This document shows, one piece after another, positions 48,436-55,819 of a stretch of DNA of 64,000 nucleotides. The position numbers were made by a program, and so were the translations under genes. The stretch is taken from contig NZ_CP011801.1 of assembly GCF_001273775.1 (NCBI RefSeq), positions 2,272,001 to 2,336,000 of the forward strand, read 5' to 3'. The stretch's first letter is position 1; each line of letters begins with the position of its first letter. The DNA is from Nitrospira moscoviensis. GTDB lineage: Bacteria; Nitrospirota; Nitrospiria; Nitrospirales; Nitrospiraceae. The notes below the pieces were generated by a model, which was not told the origin of the DNA, did not search any database, and worked only from the letters and a program-made list of their open reading frames with translations.

Positions 48436-48744
48436 ATGATCGCGACTATGAACTCCCCTAGTTGGACCCGACGAGCGAGGGCTGGCGGCGCCGTGGTGAT
48501 GGTGCTGCTCTGTCTCTGTGTGATGGTGCAGATGCTGGGCGTGCCGGCCACCCTCCTCAGTCCGGATGGCCCGTCCGACCTCCTGGGCGCCTCCGTCCTT
48601 GAAGGGTTTGCGCTTCTTCCGCCCGTCATCGACCTCGCTCCGTCGAGCGAAGCCGAAACAGCCTCCGACACCCAATATGTCCCGCTTCGTCCGCTTCTGA
48701 TCACCGTTCCGTTTCATCCTCCGGTCCTTTCGATCTTCGGCTGA
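48436..48744 (+). CDS. Putative small secreted or membrane protein, 102 aa
   Basis: An ORF with an N-terminal Arg-flanked hydrophobic stretch (GGAVVMVLLCLCVMVQMLG) like a signal anchor, then a Pro-rich tail ending PFHPPVLSIFG. A second ATG at 48448 is possible; neither start has a well-spaced ribosome binding site. Unrecognised. It lies between a divergent secreted protein gene and the trehalose operon. Moderate to low confidence that it is a real gene. Confidence 0.4.
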   Translation: MIATMNSPSWTRRARAGGAVVMVLLCLCVMVQMLGVPATLLSPDGPSDLLGASVLEGFALLPPVIDLAPSSEAETASDTQYVPLRPLLITVPFHPPVLSIFG

Positions 48745-48902
48745 TCCCGCGCCCCGGCCGCAACTCGGGACGAACACGAACGAGACATTCCGTTCACTCG
48801 ATGTCGCGGCACGCGGGCGATGCGGCGTCGCGCCCGATTCCTCTGCCGACTTCTCCCGGATCGCCGCGGAGCAAGGGGAGCGGAGCTTCCGTGAGGTGAT
48901 CT

Positions 48903-51152
48903 ATGCGCTTGTCCCTTCGGTTCATTCTCCCGCTGGCACTCGTGCTGGCCGGGTTGGCGTACGCCGTGATCCCGCTCGTCGATACCCTGACGCTGAAGTG
49001 GTTTGTCCGCGATCTGGAAATCCGTTCCCGCCTGATCGCCAATACGATCGAAGGCCCGCTGGCCGACCTGTTGTCGACCGAATCGAAAGCGAAGCTCGTG
49101 CAGTACTTTCATCGGCTCACCCAAGACGAACGGCTCTTTGCGATCGGATTCTGCGACCGGGACAACAAGCTCCTGTACAAAACGCAAACCTACCCGGATT
49201 CCATTCCCTGCAGCGGCACCGCGACGGTCAAACCCGACCGAACGACAGTCCTCCAACTGCCGCAGGGAGCCGTCCACGTGTCGGCCGTCGAGATGCAAGC
49301 GGACGGGCGCGCGCTCGGGCGCTTGATGCTCGTGCACGACATGAGCTGGGTCCAGCGCCGCAGCAGCGACACCAAGTGGTACCTGTTCTACCTGTTCGCC
49401 GTCATCGGCGCGGTCATCTCGCTGGTCACCGTCATGGTGGCCCACTTGAGTTGGAAGGGCTGGGTCAGCGGCGTCCAGTCGATGTTGCGCGGGGAAGGTC
49501 TCTTGAGCCTGCTCGGCAATCACCGGCACGCCCCGGAGCTCCAGCCCGTCGCCAAAGACCTCCGGGCGCTGATCCATCAGCTCGAATCCGAAAAGCGCCT
49601 GCGGGACGAAAGTCAGATGACCTGGACGCCGCTGGCGCTGAAGAGGATCCTGCACGACTACCTGGCCGGCGACGAAATCATCATTCTCTCCAATCGCGAG
49701 CCCTACATTCACAATTGGAAGGAAGACCGGGTGGAAGTCCAAGTCCCGGCCAGCGGCCTCGTGACGGCGCTGGAGCCCATCATGCGGGCCTGCTCCGGCG
49801 TCTGGATCGCCCATGGGAGCGGATCGGCCGACCGTGACACCGTGGACGCGCGCGGCCATGTCCGCGTGCCGCCGGAGCGCCCGGCCTACGCCATCCGGCG
49901 CATTTGGATGAAGGCCGAAGAAGAAACCGGCTATTACTACGGCTTCGCCAACGAAGGGCTCTGGCCGCTCTGCCATCTCGCCCACGTACGCCCGGTCTTC
50001 CGGTCGCAGGATTGGCGGCACTACAAGGAGATCAACGAGCGGTTCGCGATGGCCGTCATCGAAGAGGCCAAGACGGACAACCCGGTCGTGCTGGTCCAGG
50101 ATTATCACCTGGCGCTCGCGCCGAAGATCATCCGCGACCATCTGGCCAACGCCACCATCATCACCTTCTGGCACATTCCCTGGCCGAACTCCGAACGGTA
50201 TGCGATTTGCCCCTGGCATCGTGAGATCCTGGAAGGGCTCTTGGGCAGCAGCATTTTGGGGTTTCACACCCGCTTCCATTGCAGCAACTTCATCGACAGC
50301 GTGGACCGCCTGCTCGAATCCCGCATCGACCGGGACACGTCGACCATTTCACACGGCGGCAAGCTGACGGCGGTGCACCACTACCCGATTTCCATCGAGT
50401 GGCCGAGCGGCCCCCTGCGCGCCCACCCCTCGGTGCCGGACTGCCGGACACAGATCCGTACCTTGCACCGACTCAAACCGGAGCATCGCATCGCCCTCGG
50501 GGTGGAGCGGCTGGACTACACGAAGGGCATTCTCGAACGGTTCCTGGCTGTCGAACGGCTCTTGGAGCTGCAACCGGAATGGATCGGCCGCTTCACGTTC
50601 ATCCAGATCGCCGCGCCGAGCCGCTCGATCATCGAGCAATACCGGCGGTTCTCGGAGGAGGTCCGGGCCCTCGCCGATCGGATCAATGCGCGGTTCGGCT
50701 ACACGGGCTATCAGCCGATCGTGCTCCTCGTCGAGCATCACAGTCCCGCCGATCTCATGACGTACTACCGCGGCGCGGATTGCTGCTTCGTCAGCAGCCT
50801 GCATGACGGCATGAATCTGGTGGCGAAGGAATTCGTGGCGGCGCGCGACGACGACCAGGGCGTGCTGATTTTGAGCCAATTCACCGGCGCCGCCTGCGAG
50901 TTGCCGGAAGCGCTCATCGTCAATCCTTACCACATCGACCAGTGCGCCGCCGCCCTGCACCTGGCGCTGACGATGCCGGCCGTGGAGCAGCGTGCGCGGA
51001 TGCGGAGCATGCGCGGCGTCGTGCAGGAGTTCAACGTCTATCGCTGGGCCGGTCGCATGCTGATGGACGCGGCGCGCATGCGGCAGCGCGCCCGCCTGAT
51101 CCGAGAAGTCGGAGAACCAGACATGCGGGTGATCACCGGAGGCAGCGCATGA
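48903..51152 (+). CDS. otsA: Membrane-anchored trehalose-6-phosphate synthase with sensor-like N-terminus
   Basis: A 749-residue fusion. Residues 1-230 look like the input half of a sensor kinase: TM1 (about 7-26), a roughly 130-residue extracytoplasmic domain, TM2 (about 158-182) and a HAMP-like linker. Residues 258-735 form a GT20 glycosyltransferase making trehalose 6-phosphate from a nucleotide sugar and glucose 6-phosphate. Active-site blocks match Ots[49 protein letters not shown] and [19 protein letters not shown] precedes the ATG. The ordinary OtsA is about 470 residues and soluble. The otsB ATG overlaps this stop by 4 bp. Gene name is by the catalytic domain. Confidence 0.9.
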   Translation: MRLSLRFILPLALVLAGLAYAVIPLVDTLTLKWFVRDLEIRSRLIANTIEGPLADLLSTESKAKLVQYFHRLTQDERLFAIGFCDRDNKLLYKTQTYPDSIPCSGTATVKPDRTTVLQLPQGAVHVSAVEMQADGRALGRLMLVHDMSWVQRRSSDTKWYLFYLFAVIGAVISLVTVMVAHLSWKGWVSGVQSMLRGEGLLSLLGNHRHAPELQPVAKDLRALIHQLESEKRLRDESQMTWTPLALKRILHDYLAGDEIIILSNREPYIHNWKEDRVEVQVPASGLVTALEPIMRACSGVWIAHGSGSADRDTVDARGHVRVPPERPAYAIRRIWMKAEEETGYYYGFANEGLWPLCHLAHVRPVFRSQDWRHYKEINERFAMAVIEEAKTDNPVVLVQDYHLALAPKIIRDHLANATIITFWHIPWPNSERYAICPWHREILEGLLGSSILGFHTRFHCSNFIDSVDRLLESRIDRDTSTISHGGKLTAVHHYPISIEWPSGPLRAHPSVPDCRTQIRTLHRLKPEHRIALGVERLDYTKGILERFLAVERLLELQPEWIGRFTFIQIAAPSRSIIEQYRRFSEEVRALADRINARFGYTGYQPIVLLVEHHSPADLMTYYRGADCCFVSSLHDGMNLVAKEFVAARDDDQGVLILSQFTGAACELPEALIVNPYHIDQCAAALHLALTMPAVEQRARMRSMRGVVQEFNVYRWAGRMLMDAARMRQRARLIREVGEPDMRVITGGSA

Positions 51153-51967
51153 TCCGGCACCACGCGCTCTCGCCGGAAGGGCGGCGCAAGCTGCGCAGCC
51201 TGGTGACGCAACCCATCCTCTACGGCTTCGATTTCGACGGCACGCTGGCCGCCCTCTCGCCGGACCGCGGAGGGGTGCGCCTTTCCCACTCCGTGCATGA
51301 ATGGTTGACGGAACTGAGGAAACGGGCGCCTTGCGCCGTCATTTCCGGCCGCTCGTTGAGCGATCTCAGCCCCAGGATCAACGGAGCCGTTCGGCACGTG
51401 GTCGGCAACCATGGTCTCGAAAGTCCTCTCACCACGCCGGCCGATCTCCGCCTGGCTGAGGACGCCTGTGTCGCCTGGAAGCGCGCGTTGACCGGGGACG
51501 CCGGCCCGGCTCTGGCCCATCATGGCGTGGAACTCGAAGACAAGCGCTACACCCTCACCCTGCATTATCGCGGCGCCACGAAGCCGACAGAAGTCCGGCT
51601 GGCGCTCACGGTCCTGTTGAACAGCCTGACGCCCAGGCCCCGGCTGACGTTCGGCCATGCCTGCGTCAATGCGCTGCCGGCCGCGCATGGAGGCAAGGGG
51701 GCGGCGGCATTCACGCTCATGAGACGCCTCGGCCTCACCGGCTTGTTCTATATCGGTGATGACGGAGCGGACGAGGAAGTCTTCGCGCTGCCCAGAGGCG
51801 TGATCATGGGCATCCGCGTCGGCCATGTCGCCGAGTCGCAGGCGGAGTTCTATGTGGACCATCAAGGCGAAGTCGAAGACGTCATCCGGTTTCTGGTCCA
51901 TCGGATGGACCGCACGCCGGAGGCGGCCGATATCGAGCAATCGAAGAGGGCGCAGCAGACGGGTTGA
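51149..51967 (+). CDS. otsB: Trehalose-6-phosphate phosphatase
   Basis: A 272-residue HAD-type phosphatase removing phosphate from trehalose 6-phosphate. Motif I is FDFDGTLAAL (catalytic Asp pair), followed by AVISGRSLSDL, VGNHGLE and the metal-binding motif IGDDGADEEVFA. The start overlaps the synthase stop (ATGA), giving a two-gene trehalose pathway, probably for osmotic or desiccation stress. Confidence 0.95.
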   Translation: MIRHHALSPEGRRKLRSLVTQPILYGFDFDGTLAALSPDRGGVRLSHSVHEWLTELRKRAPCAVISGRSLSDLSPRINGAVRHVVGNHGLESPLTTPADLRLAEDACVAWKRALTGDAGPALAHHGVELEDKRYTLTLHYRGATKPTEVRLALTVLLNSLTPRPRLTFGHACVNALPAAHGGKGAAAFTLMRRLGLTGLFYIGDDGADEEVFALPRGVIMGIRVGHVAESQAEFYVDHQGEVEDVIRFLVHRMDRTPEAADIEQSKRAQQTG

Positions 51968-52030
51968 CAGCGGAGGACGGAGCAGGGCGTGGGCACCGGG
52001 GGCGTCGAAACCAGTTATCTGATCGTGGGT

Positions 52031-52059
52031 GAGGGGCGCGGCGGTCCGCCGCGCCCCTC
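52031..52059. terminator. 13-bp GC-rich hairpin between convergent genes
   Basis: GAGGGGCGCGGCG (52031-52043), loop GTC, CGCCGCGCCCCTC (52047-52059): a perfect stem between otsB and the convergent Lys/Asp-rich gene. No T-run on either strand, so intrinsic termination is uncertain, but the location fits a shared terminator. Confidence 0.55.
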
Positions 52060-52068
52060 TGGACCGGC

Positions 52069-52290
52069 TTACTTCCCGCCTTTGTCCTTGTGCTCGTCCT
52101 TCTTGTCGTCGCTGAACACGACGTGCCCGCCCTTGTCCTTCTTCTCGTCCTTCTTGTCATCGCTCATCTGCGCCACGACATGGCCGCCCTTCTTCTCTTC
52201 CTTCTTGTCCTCGTCCGCCATTGCGACCGTCGCCATCGCGCCGGCGCCGACGAATGCCGCCAATGCCACCATCATGCTGAACCGTTTCAT
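52069..52290 (-). CDS. Secreted Lys/Asp-repeat peptide
   Basis: A 73-residue protein starting at the ATG at 52290, which has a strong GGAGG. Residues 1-26 are a signal peptide (MMVALAAFVGAGAMATVAMA within it). The mature part is made of three imperfect repeats of DDKKDEKKDKGGHVV type (EDKKEEKKGGHVVAQM, DDKKDEKKDKGGHVVFS, DDKKDEHKDKGGK). The alternating acidic and basic residues suggest a disordered, strongly hydrated peptide. Function unknown; its position next to trehalose genes might hint at osmotic or desiccation stress. Confidence 0.7.
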   Translation of the reverse strand: MKRFSMMVALAAFVGAGAMATVAMADEDKKEEKKGGHVVAQMSDDKKDEKKDKGGHVVFSDDKKDEHKDKGGK

Positions 52291-52391
52291 GAGAGCCTCC
52301 ATGAAAAATATGAAAGGGAACCGATTACCGCCGATCGTGCCCCATGCACGACCGTCCTCTGGCTTGTATCAGGAGAGGCCCCTACGAACAA

Positions 52392-52428
52392 TGGACAAAT
52401 TTGCCCTCCCCTCCGCCTCATTTGTCCA
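52392..52428 (+). promoter_or_regulatory. Inverted repeat upstream of the sigma-like gene
   Basis: TGGACAAAT (52392-52400) and ATTTGTCCA (52420-52428) form a perfect 9-bp inverted repeat with a 19-bp gap, ending 27 bp before the ATG at 52456. AT-rich arms in a GC-rich setting suggest a protein-binding site; the gap of about two helical turns would suit a dimer or tetramer. Confidence 0.45.
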
Positions 52429-52455
52429 ATGCGCTGCGGGGCGTTTAGGGGCACA

Positions 52456-53337
52456 ATGATCCACGCGCGCATGATCGGCACATTGCCTAAAGCCCCGAGC
52501 ACGTCTGAACAATCCGTGGCCGTGACCCGGCTGGATCGCGTCGTGACGACGGCCGAGGAATTCGATCGCGTGGTGGCGCAGGCCCTGCCGGAGCTCCTCG
52601 ATCGGGCGACGAGCTATACGAAACGATTTCTTCGGGAAACCGGTCAATGGAGCGACGACGTCGCGCATGAAAAGTTCGTGCTGCGCTGGGGGGCGGAGTA
52701 TCTGGAACGGTTCCTCGTCTGCGGCCGGAGCGAAGTGCCGTGCCGGCCCCTGTTCCTCTTGGACTCGCTGGTCGCCAAGCAACACAGCCAGCCGGAGCCG
52801 TTTTGCTACCATCCGGACCTGCTCACGCCGCTCGGCCGGCTGATCGACGGCCTGCTCGCCCGTGCGGCCGTCAGCCGCGACGCGCTCATCGCCCTGTACC
52901 ATCACTGTTATGGACTGGGGCCCGGACAGGTCATTGCGCTGTTGGGCATGACGGGCCCGGAAAGTCAGCGCATCTACAAGAACTTCCAACGGTGGCGGGA
53001 TTCCGGTTGGCAACGGACGATGGACGACCTCGGCCTCACGGCCGACGACATCGCCGAATTTCAGCGCCAGCAGGCGCATCACCGCCATCGTTTCAATCAT
53101 GACGCCGAGCGCCTGATTCGCTTTGCGCAAACGCACTATCGCAAGAGCGAACCGGATCATTACCCCTGTTTGTCCGATGTAGAATGGCGCGACATGTTCG
53201 CGCAGGGGTACGGCACGGACTATCGCGTCTGGCACCTGGCGCTCTGTGTGGATTGTCTGCACGCCGCGTGGGACATCGGCGATGCCCGCGTCGCCACAAT
53301 TGAGAAACCCCGGGTGGATGTTCGGATTCACCCATGA
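52456..53337 (+). CDS. Uncharacterised protein with a possible sigma-region-4-like segment
   Basis: A 293-residue soluble protein that I cannot place in a named family. Residues 45-110 are helical with conserved-looking GQWSDDVAHEKFVLRWGAEYLERFL and VPCRPLFLLDS. Residues 140-182 (RDALIALYHHCYGLGPGQVI, then ALLGMTGPESQRIYKNFQRW) resemble the helix-turn-helix of sigma region 4, where Tyr-Gly-x-Gly and a basic helix recur. The C-terminus has a CVDC pair (264-267). AGGGG lies upstream of the ATG. The stop overlaps the start of a membrane coiled-coil gene by 4 bp, as in sigma/anti-sigma pairs. A paralog begins at 63485. The sigma idea is inference. Confidence 0.75.
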   Translation: MIHARMIGTLPKAPSTSEQSVAVTRLDRVVTTAEEFDRVVAQALPELLDRATSYTKRFLRETGQWSDDVAHEKFVLRWGAEYLERFLVCGRSEVPCRPLFLLDSLVAKQHSQPEPFCYHPDLLTPLGRLIDGLLARAAVSRDALIALYHHCYGLGPGQVIALLGMTGPESQRIYKNFQRWRDSGWQRTMDDLGLTADDIAEFQRQQAHHRHRFNHDAERLIRFAQTHYRKSEPDHYPCLSDVEWRDMFAQGYGTDYRVWHLALCVDCLHAAWDIGDARVATIEKPRVDVRIHP

Positions 53338-54626
53338 ACGGAGGGTTCAACGCCATGGATCAGAACAACCTCTCGGACTATCGCTCGCATGTGCTGAAGA
53401 ACGTCGAGACGGCAATCCGCCGCCCCGGACGCCGCGCCACGCATCCGCTTCACCTCTTCATCAACGAACAACGGGTCGGAGAATTGGACGGGACCGGACG
53501 CGCCGCCACGTTGCATGTGCAGCATGCCACCCGCATCCATACCGTTCAGATCCGCTCGGAGGACGGCATCTTGCTGGGAGGACTGTGCGCGCCGGAGCAC
53601 GGATTTAAGACCGCCCATATTGCGCTGGGACGTGAGGCCATCGATCTCGACGTCCGCACCCATGCGGAGGGCGGCACGGTCAACGCCGTCTTCTCGCCGG
53701 CCGCGCCGCTCTGGGATAGAGTGCGCGGCTTTCTGGGCCGACGGGATCAGGATCGAGCCTGGCAGCCCGCGCCCGCGTACCTACCGGGCATGAGGACGAT
53801 GGCGTTTACCCAAGCCCTGGTCGCCCTGGTGTTGGTCGGCGTGGCGACAGATCGGTGGACGGGATGGACCACCGCCGACCGGACGCCGCCCTCCCTCACG
53901 CCGGCGCAGGCTCCCTGGGTCGCGCCGCTCGCCGAAGTGGAGAAACTGGAGCACCGGCTGACCGATCTCATGCAGATGCAGGCCAAAGCGATCGACACGA
54001 TGCAGACCCAGCAGCAAAACATGACGCAGTTGCAACGAACCATCGCCAAGCTGTCGGCGGCGCAGGAAAGCGTCGCGAGCGGCGTCGTGACCGTGCAGCG
54101 CGAAATCGAGAAACGGGACAAGGGGGTGGGCCGCGAGGTCGACCGCATGTCCCGCCTGTTGATCAGCCGGGCGCAAAACGCCCAGGAGGAACTGCAGGCG
54201 GAGATCCACAGTCTCACCATCGCCAACGACCGCCTCAGCAAGGAACGGCTCGATTTGGAGCGCAGCAATCAGGAGCTGAAGCAGCGGTTGAAAGCCGCCG
54301 GCATCGACGTCTCGAAAGTCACTCCGTCGAAGGCCGGCAGCGAGGACCTCGCCCAGCGCAAGGATGAGCCGCCGACCACGCAGATCGCCGAGGGCCGCCG
54401 GCCGCAGGGGGCGCAACCGCTGTTGTTCTGGGTGACGTTTCAGGAGGGTACGAGCGAAGACAGCATCGAGCGCCTGGTGCGCGAGGTGCAGGGCCGCAAG
54501 GGCACCGTGACGGACGGATGGCAAGCCGTGGAAATCGTCCATCCCGTCGAATCTCCGGACCGCTTTCTCGATAAGATCCGGCAGGCCAAAATCGTGAAGG
54601 CGGTGCGAACCGTCGAAGCTCGGTGA
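53334..54626 (+). CDS. Membrane coiled-coil protein coupled to the sigma-like gene
   Basis: A 430-residue protein in four parts. Residues 35-120 are a beta-rich domain (PLHLFINEQRVGEL, HTVQIRSEDGILLGG). A single membrane helix lies at 155-172 (AFTQALVALVLVGVA). A long coiled coil (about 190-300) has heptads such as MTQLQRTIAKLSAAQ and LSKERLDLERSNQELKQRL. A C-terminal alpha/beta domain (about 345-430) contains PLLFWVTFQEGTSEDSIERL. The ATGA overlap with the upstream gene indicates a functional pair. The membrane topology (N-terminus in the cytoplasm, coiled coil outside) mirrors that of the RskA-like protein at 4736. No family is recognised. Confidence 0.75.
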   Translation: MNGGFNAMDQNNLSDYRSHVLKNVETAIRRPGRRATHPLHLFINEQRVGELDGTGRAATLHVQHATRIHTVQIRSEDGILLGGLCAPEHGFKTAHIALGREAIDLDVRTHAEGGTVNAVFSPAAPLWDRVRGFLGRRDQDRAWQPAPAYLPGMRTMAFTQALVALVLVGVATDRWTGWTTADRTPPSLTPAQAPWVAPLAEVEKLEHRLTDLMQMQAKAIDTMQTQQQNMTQLQRTIAKLSAAQESVASGVVTVQREIEKRDKGVGREVDRMSRLLISRAQNAQEELQAEIHSLTIANDRLSKERLDLERSNQELKQRLKAAGIDVSKVTPSKAGSEDLAQRKDEPPTTQIAEGRRPQGAQPLLFWVTFQEGTSEDSIERLVREVQGRKGTVTDGWQAVEIVHPVESPDRFLDKIRQAKIVKAVRTVEAR

Positions 54627-54916
54627 AGTGCTCCGATTCGGTTCCCGGTCCGGGCCGGCGACCGAGAACCGGCGCAACGTCCGACGCACCGGCCGCCGCA
54701 GACTCAGGCGAGGCGGCCCCGCGCCGGGTTTCCGGATCGTCTGGGCCGCACGAGAATCAACTGGGGCTCCAGTTCGAGACGGTCGATCCCGGACAGTCCT
54801 TCCGCAGCACCGGTTGGTGGGGTCGGCTCTGGACGCGTCTCTGCTGTCTGCGGTGGAAGTGCCCTCCCGCAGGCACACCAGCCGATGCGGCGACGGATGA
54901 CGCAGTAAGCCGTTGA
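54623..54916 (+). CDS. Possible small ORF, 97 aa
   Basis: A GTG start overlapping the stop of the membrane protein gene (GTGA) opens a 97-residue frame rich in Pro, Gly and Ser with a Trp/Cys-containing patch (STGWWGRLWTRLCCLRWKC). No family is seen and another short frame covers the same bases, so it may not be expressed. The overlap is the only positive evidence. Confidence 0.25.
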   Translation: MKCSDSVPGPGRRPRTGATSDAPAAADSGEAAPRRVSGSSGPHENQLGLQFETVDPGQSFRSTGWWGRLWTRLCCLRWKCPPAGTPADAATDDAVSR

Positions 54917-54960
54917 CGGAGGAGCCGCTCTTCCGCGCATCATCGAAACGATCTCCGCAC
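54909..54960 (+). repeat. Direct repeat, left copy flanking the efflux block
   Basis: GCCGTTGA, 5-7 extra bases, GAGCCGCTCTTCCGC (54922-54936), a small stem (ATCG-AAA-CGAT) and CTCCGCAC (54953-54960). The same elements in the same order and orientation recur at 63379-63433, on the far side of the efflux and two-component genes. Confidence 0.45.
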
Positions 54961-55057
54961 TCTTTCGCACATCGCTGGCTGGTCCTGAAGCTACGACATA
55001 TCAAAGACTTCAGATTTCAGAGACAGGCATCTCGCTTGCGTAGTATCGGGTCGACTA

Positions 55058-55072
55058 TGGCTCCTTGCCTGC
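55058..55072 (+). promoter_or_regulatory. Candidate sigma54 promoter (-24/-12)
   Basis: TGGCTCCTTGCCTGC has GG and GC separated by 10 bases and nine of eleven consensus positions. It lies about 100 bp upstream of the efflux gene run, whose last gene encodes a sigma54 activator. Such matches arise by chance in GC-rich DNA. The rest of the 255-bp gap (54917-55171) shows only the repeat noted at 54909. Confidence 0.3.
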
Positions 55073-55171
55073 CCCCAGCCATTCGGCGATGGCGATCCCG
55101 AATCAGGTCGGCCATGCTGTCATCCAGAGCCTCCGCGGGTATGCAGGGGTGCAGGCGGTGAGGACACCGGC

Positions 55172-55396
55172 ATGCGCGAGAAGGAGCCGAAAGCACTGAA
55201 GGATCTGAAACAGATCGCGCTCGATCTGCGGACCTTCCTCCGCAAGCGTCCCGCGTTGGCGGAAAGTGAACAGTTGGCGATAGAAAATTGCCTGCTCATG
55301 CTCCAAATCGAATACGCCCGGTGGCGCAAGGAGACCCTTGAAAAGCCGCGAAGGGATCGCGCCACGAACGAGGACACACACAGTCCTCCGTGCTAG
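55172..55396 (+). CDS. Small helical protein at the head of the efflux operon
   Basis: A 74-residue, mostly helical protein (KALKDLKQIALDLRTFLRKR, AIENCLLMLQIEYARWRKE). A TGAGGA element sits about 10 bp upstream. No family is recognised. It precedes the PII-like gene by about 50 bp and is probably in the same transcript. Confidence 0.45.
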   Translation: MREKEPKALKDLKQIALDLRTFLRKRPALAESEQLAIENCLLMLQIEYARWRKETLEKPRRDRATNEDTHSPPC

Positions 55397-55449
55397 CCTC
55401 TGATGTCCGCCCGTTCTCGTACATCCTTCCATCGCCGCCAGGTACGCCC

Positions 55450-55755
55450 ATGAAGATGCTGTTGGTCATTTTTCGGCAGTCGCTGGACGAGGATATTGGA
55501 GAATTGTTGCAGGAGCTCAATTTGAAAGCGTTCACCGAAGCGCCAAAAGTGCTCGGAATCGGCGAAGCGGGACGGGCCGCAGATACCCTCCAACAGCCGG
55601 GTTTCAACTCACTCATTCTCTCCGCGCTGGAAGACGAGCAGGCCCGGGACGTCATCGAGAGGCTCACCGTCTTTCGCGACGCCCTATCGCGCAAGCAGCA
55701 TGGAGCCAAGATCCCCTTGCGCGTGTTCGTGCTTCCCTGCGAGCAGGTCATATGA
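55450..55755 (+). CDS. PII-like transporter-associated protein (PG0541 type)
   Basis: A 101-residue protein of the ferredoxin-like PII-related group that accompanies RND efflux genes. It begins KMLLVIFRQSLDEDIGELLQELN, followed by EAPKVLGIGEAGRA, and ends with PLRVFVLPCEQV, matching the beta-alpha-beta layout of this group. The T-loop Tyr of GlnB is absent. The presumed role is to bind a small ligand and tune the pump; this is by analogy. The ATG at 55450 is chosen over an upstream GTG. Confidence 0.7.
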   Translation: MKMLLVIFRQSLDEDIGELLQELNLKAFTEAPKVLGIGEAGRAADTLQQPGFNSLILSALEDEQARDVIERLTVFRDALSRKQHGAKIPLRVFVLPCEQVI

Positions 55756-55819
55756 CATCCGAGGCCGCCAATGGCCTGTTTCTCTTGCATCGCCGGCGAG
55801 TTTTGGGAGAATCGAGTCG

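Noticed and set aside
52069..52290. CRISPR-like or tandem DNA repeat
   Set aside because: The repetition is of codons within a signal-peptide-bearing gene, with uneven units and no spacers.
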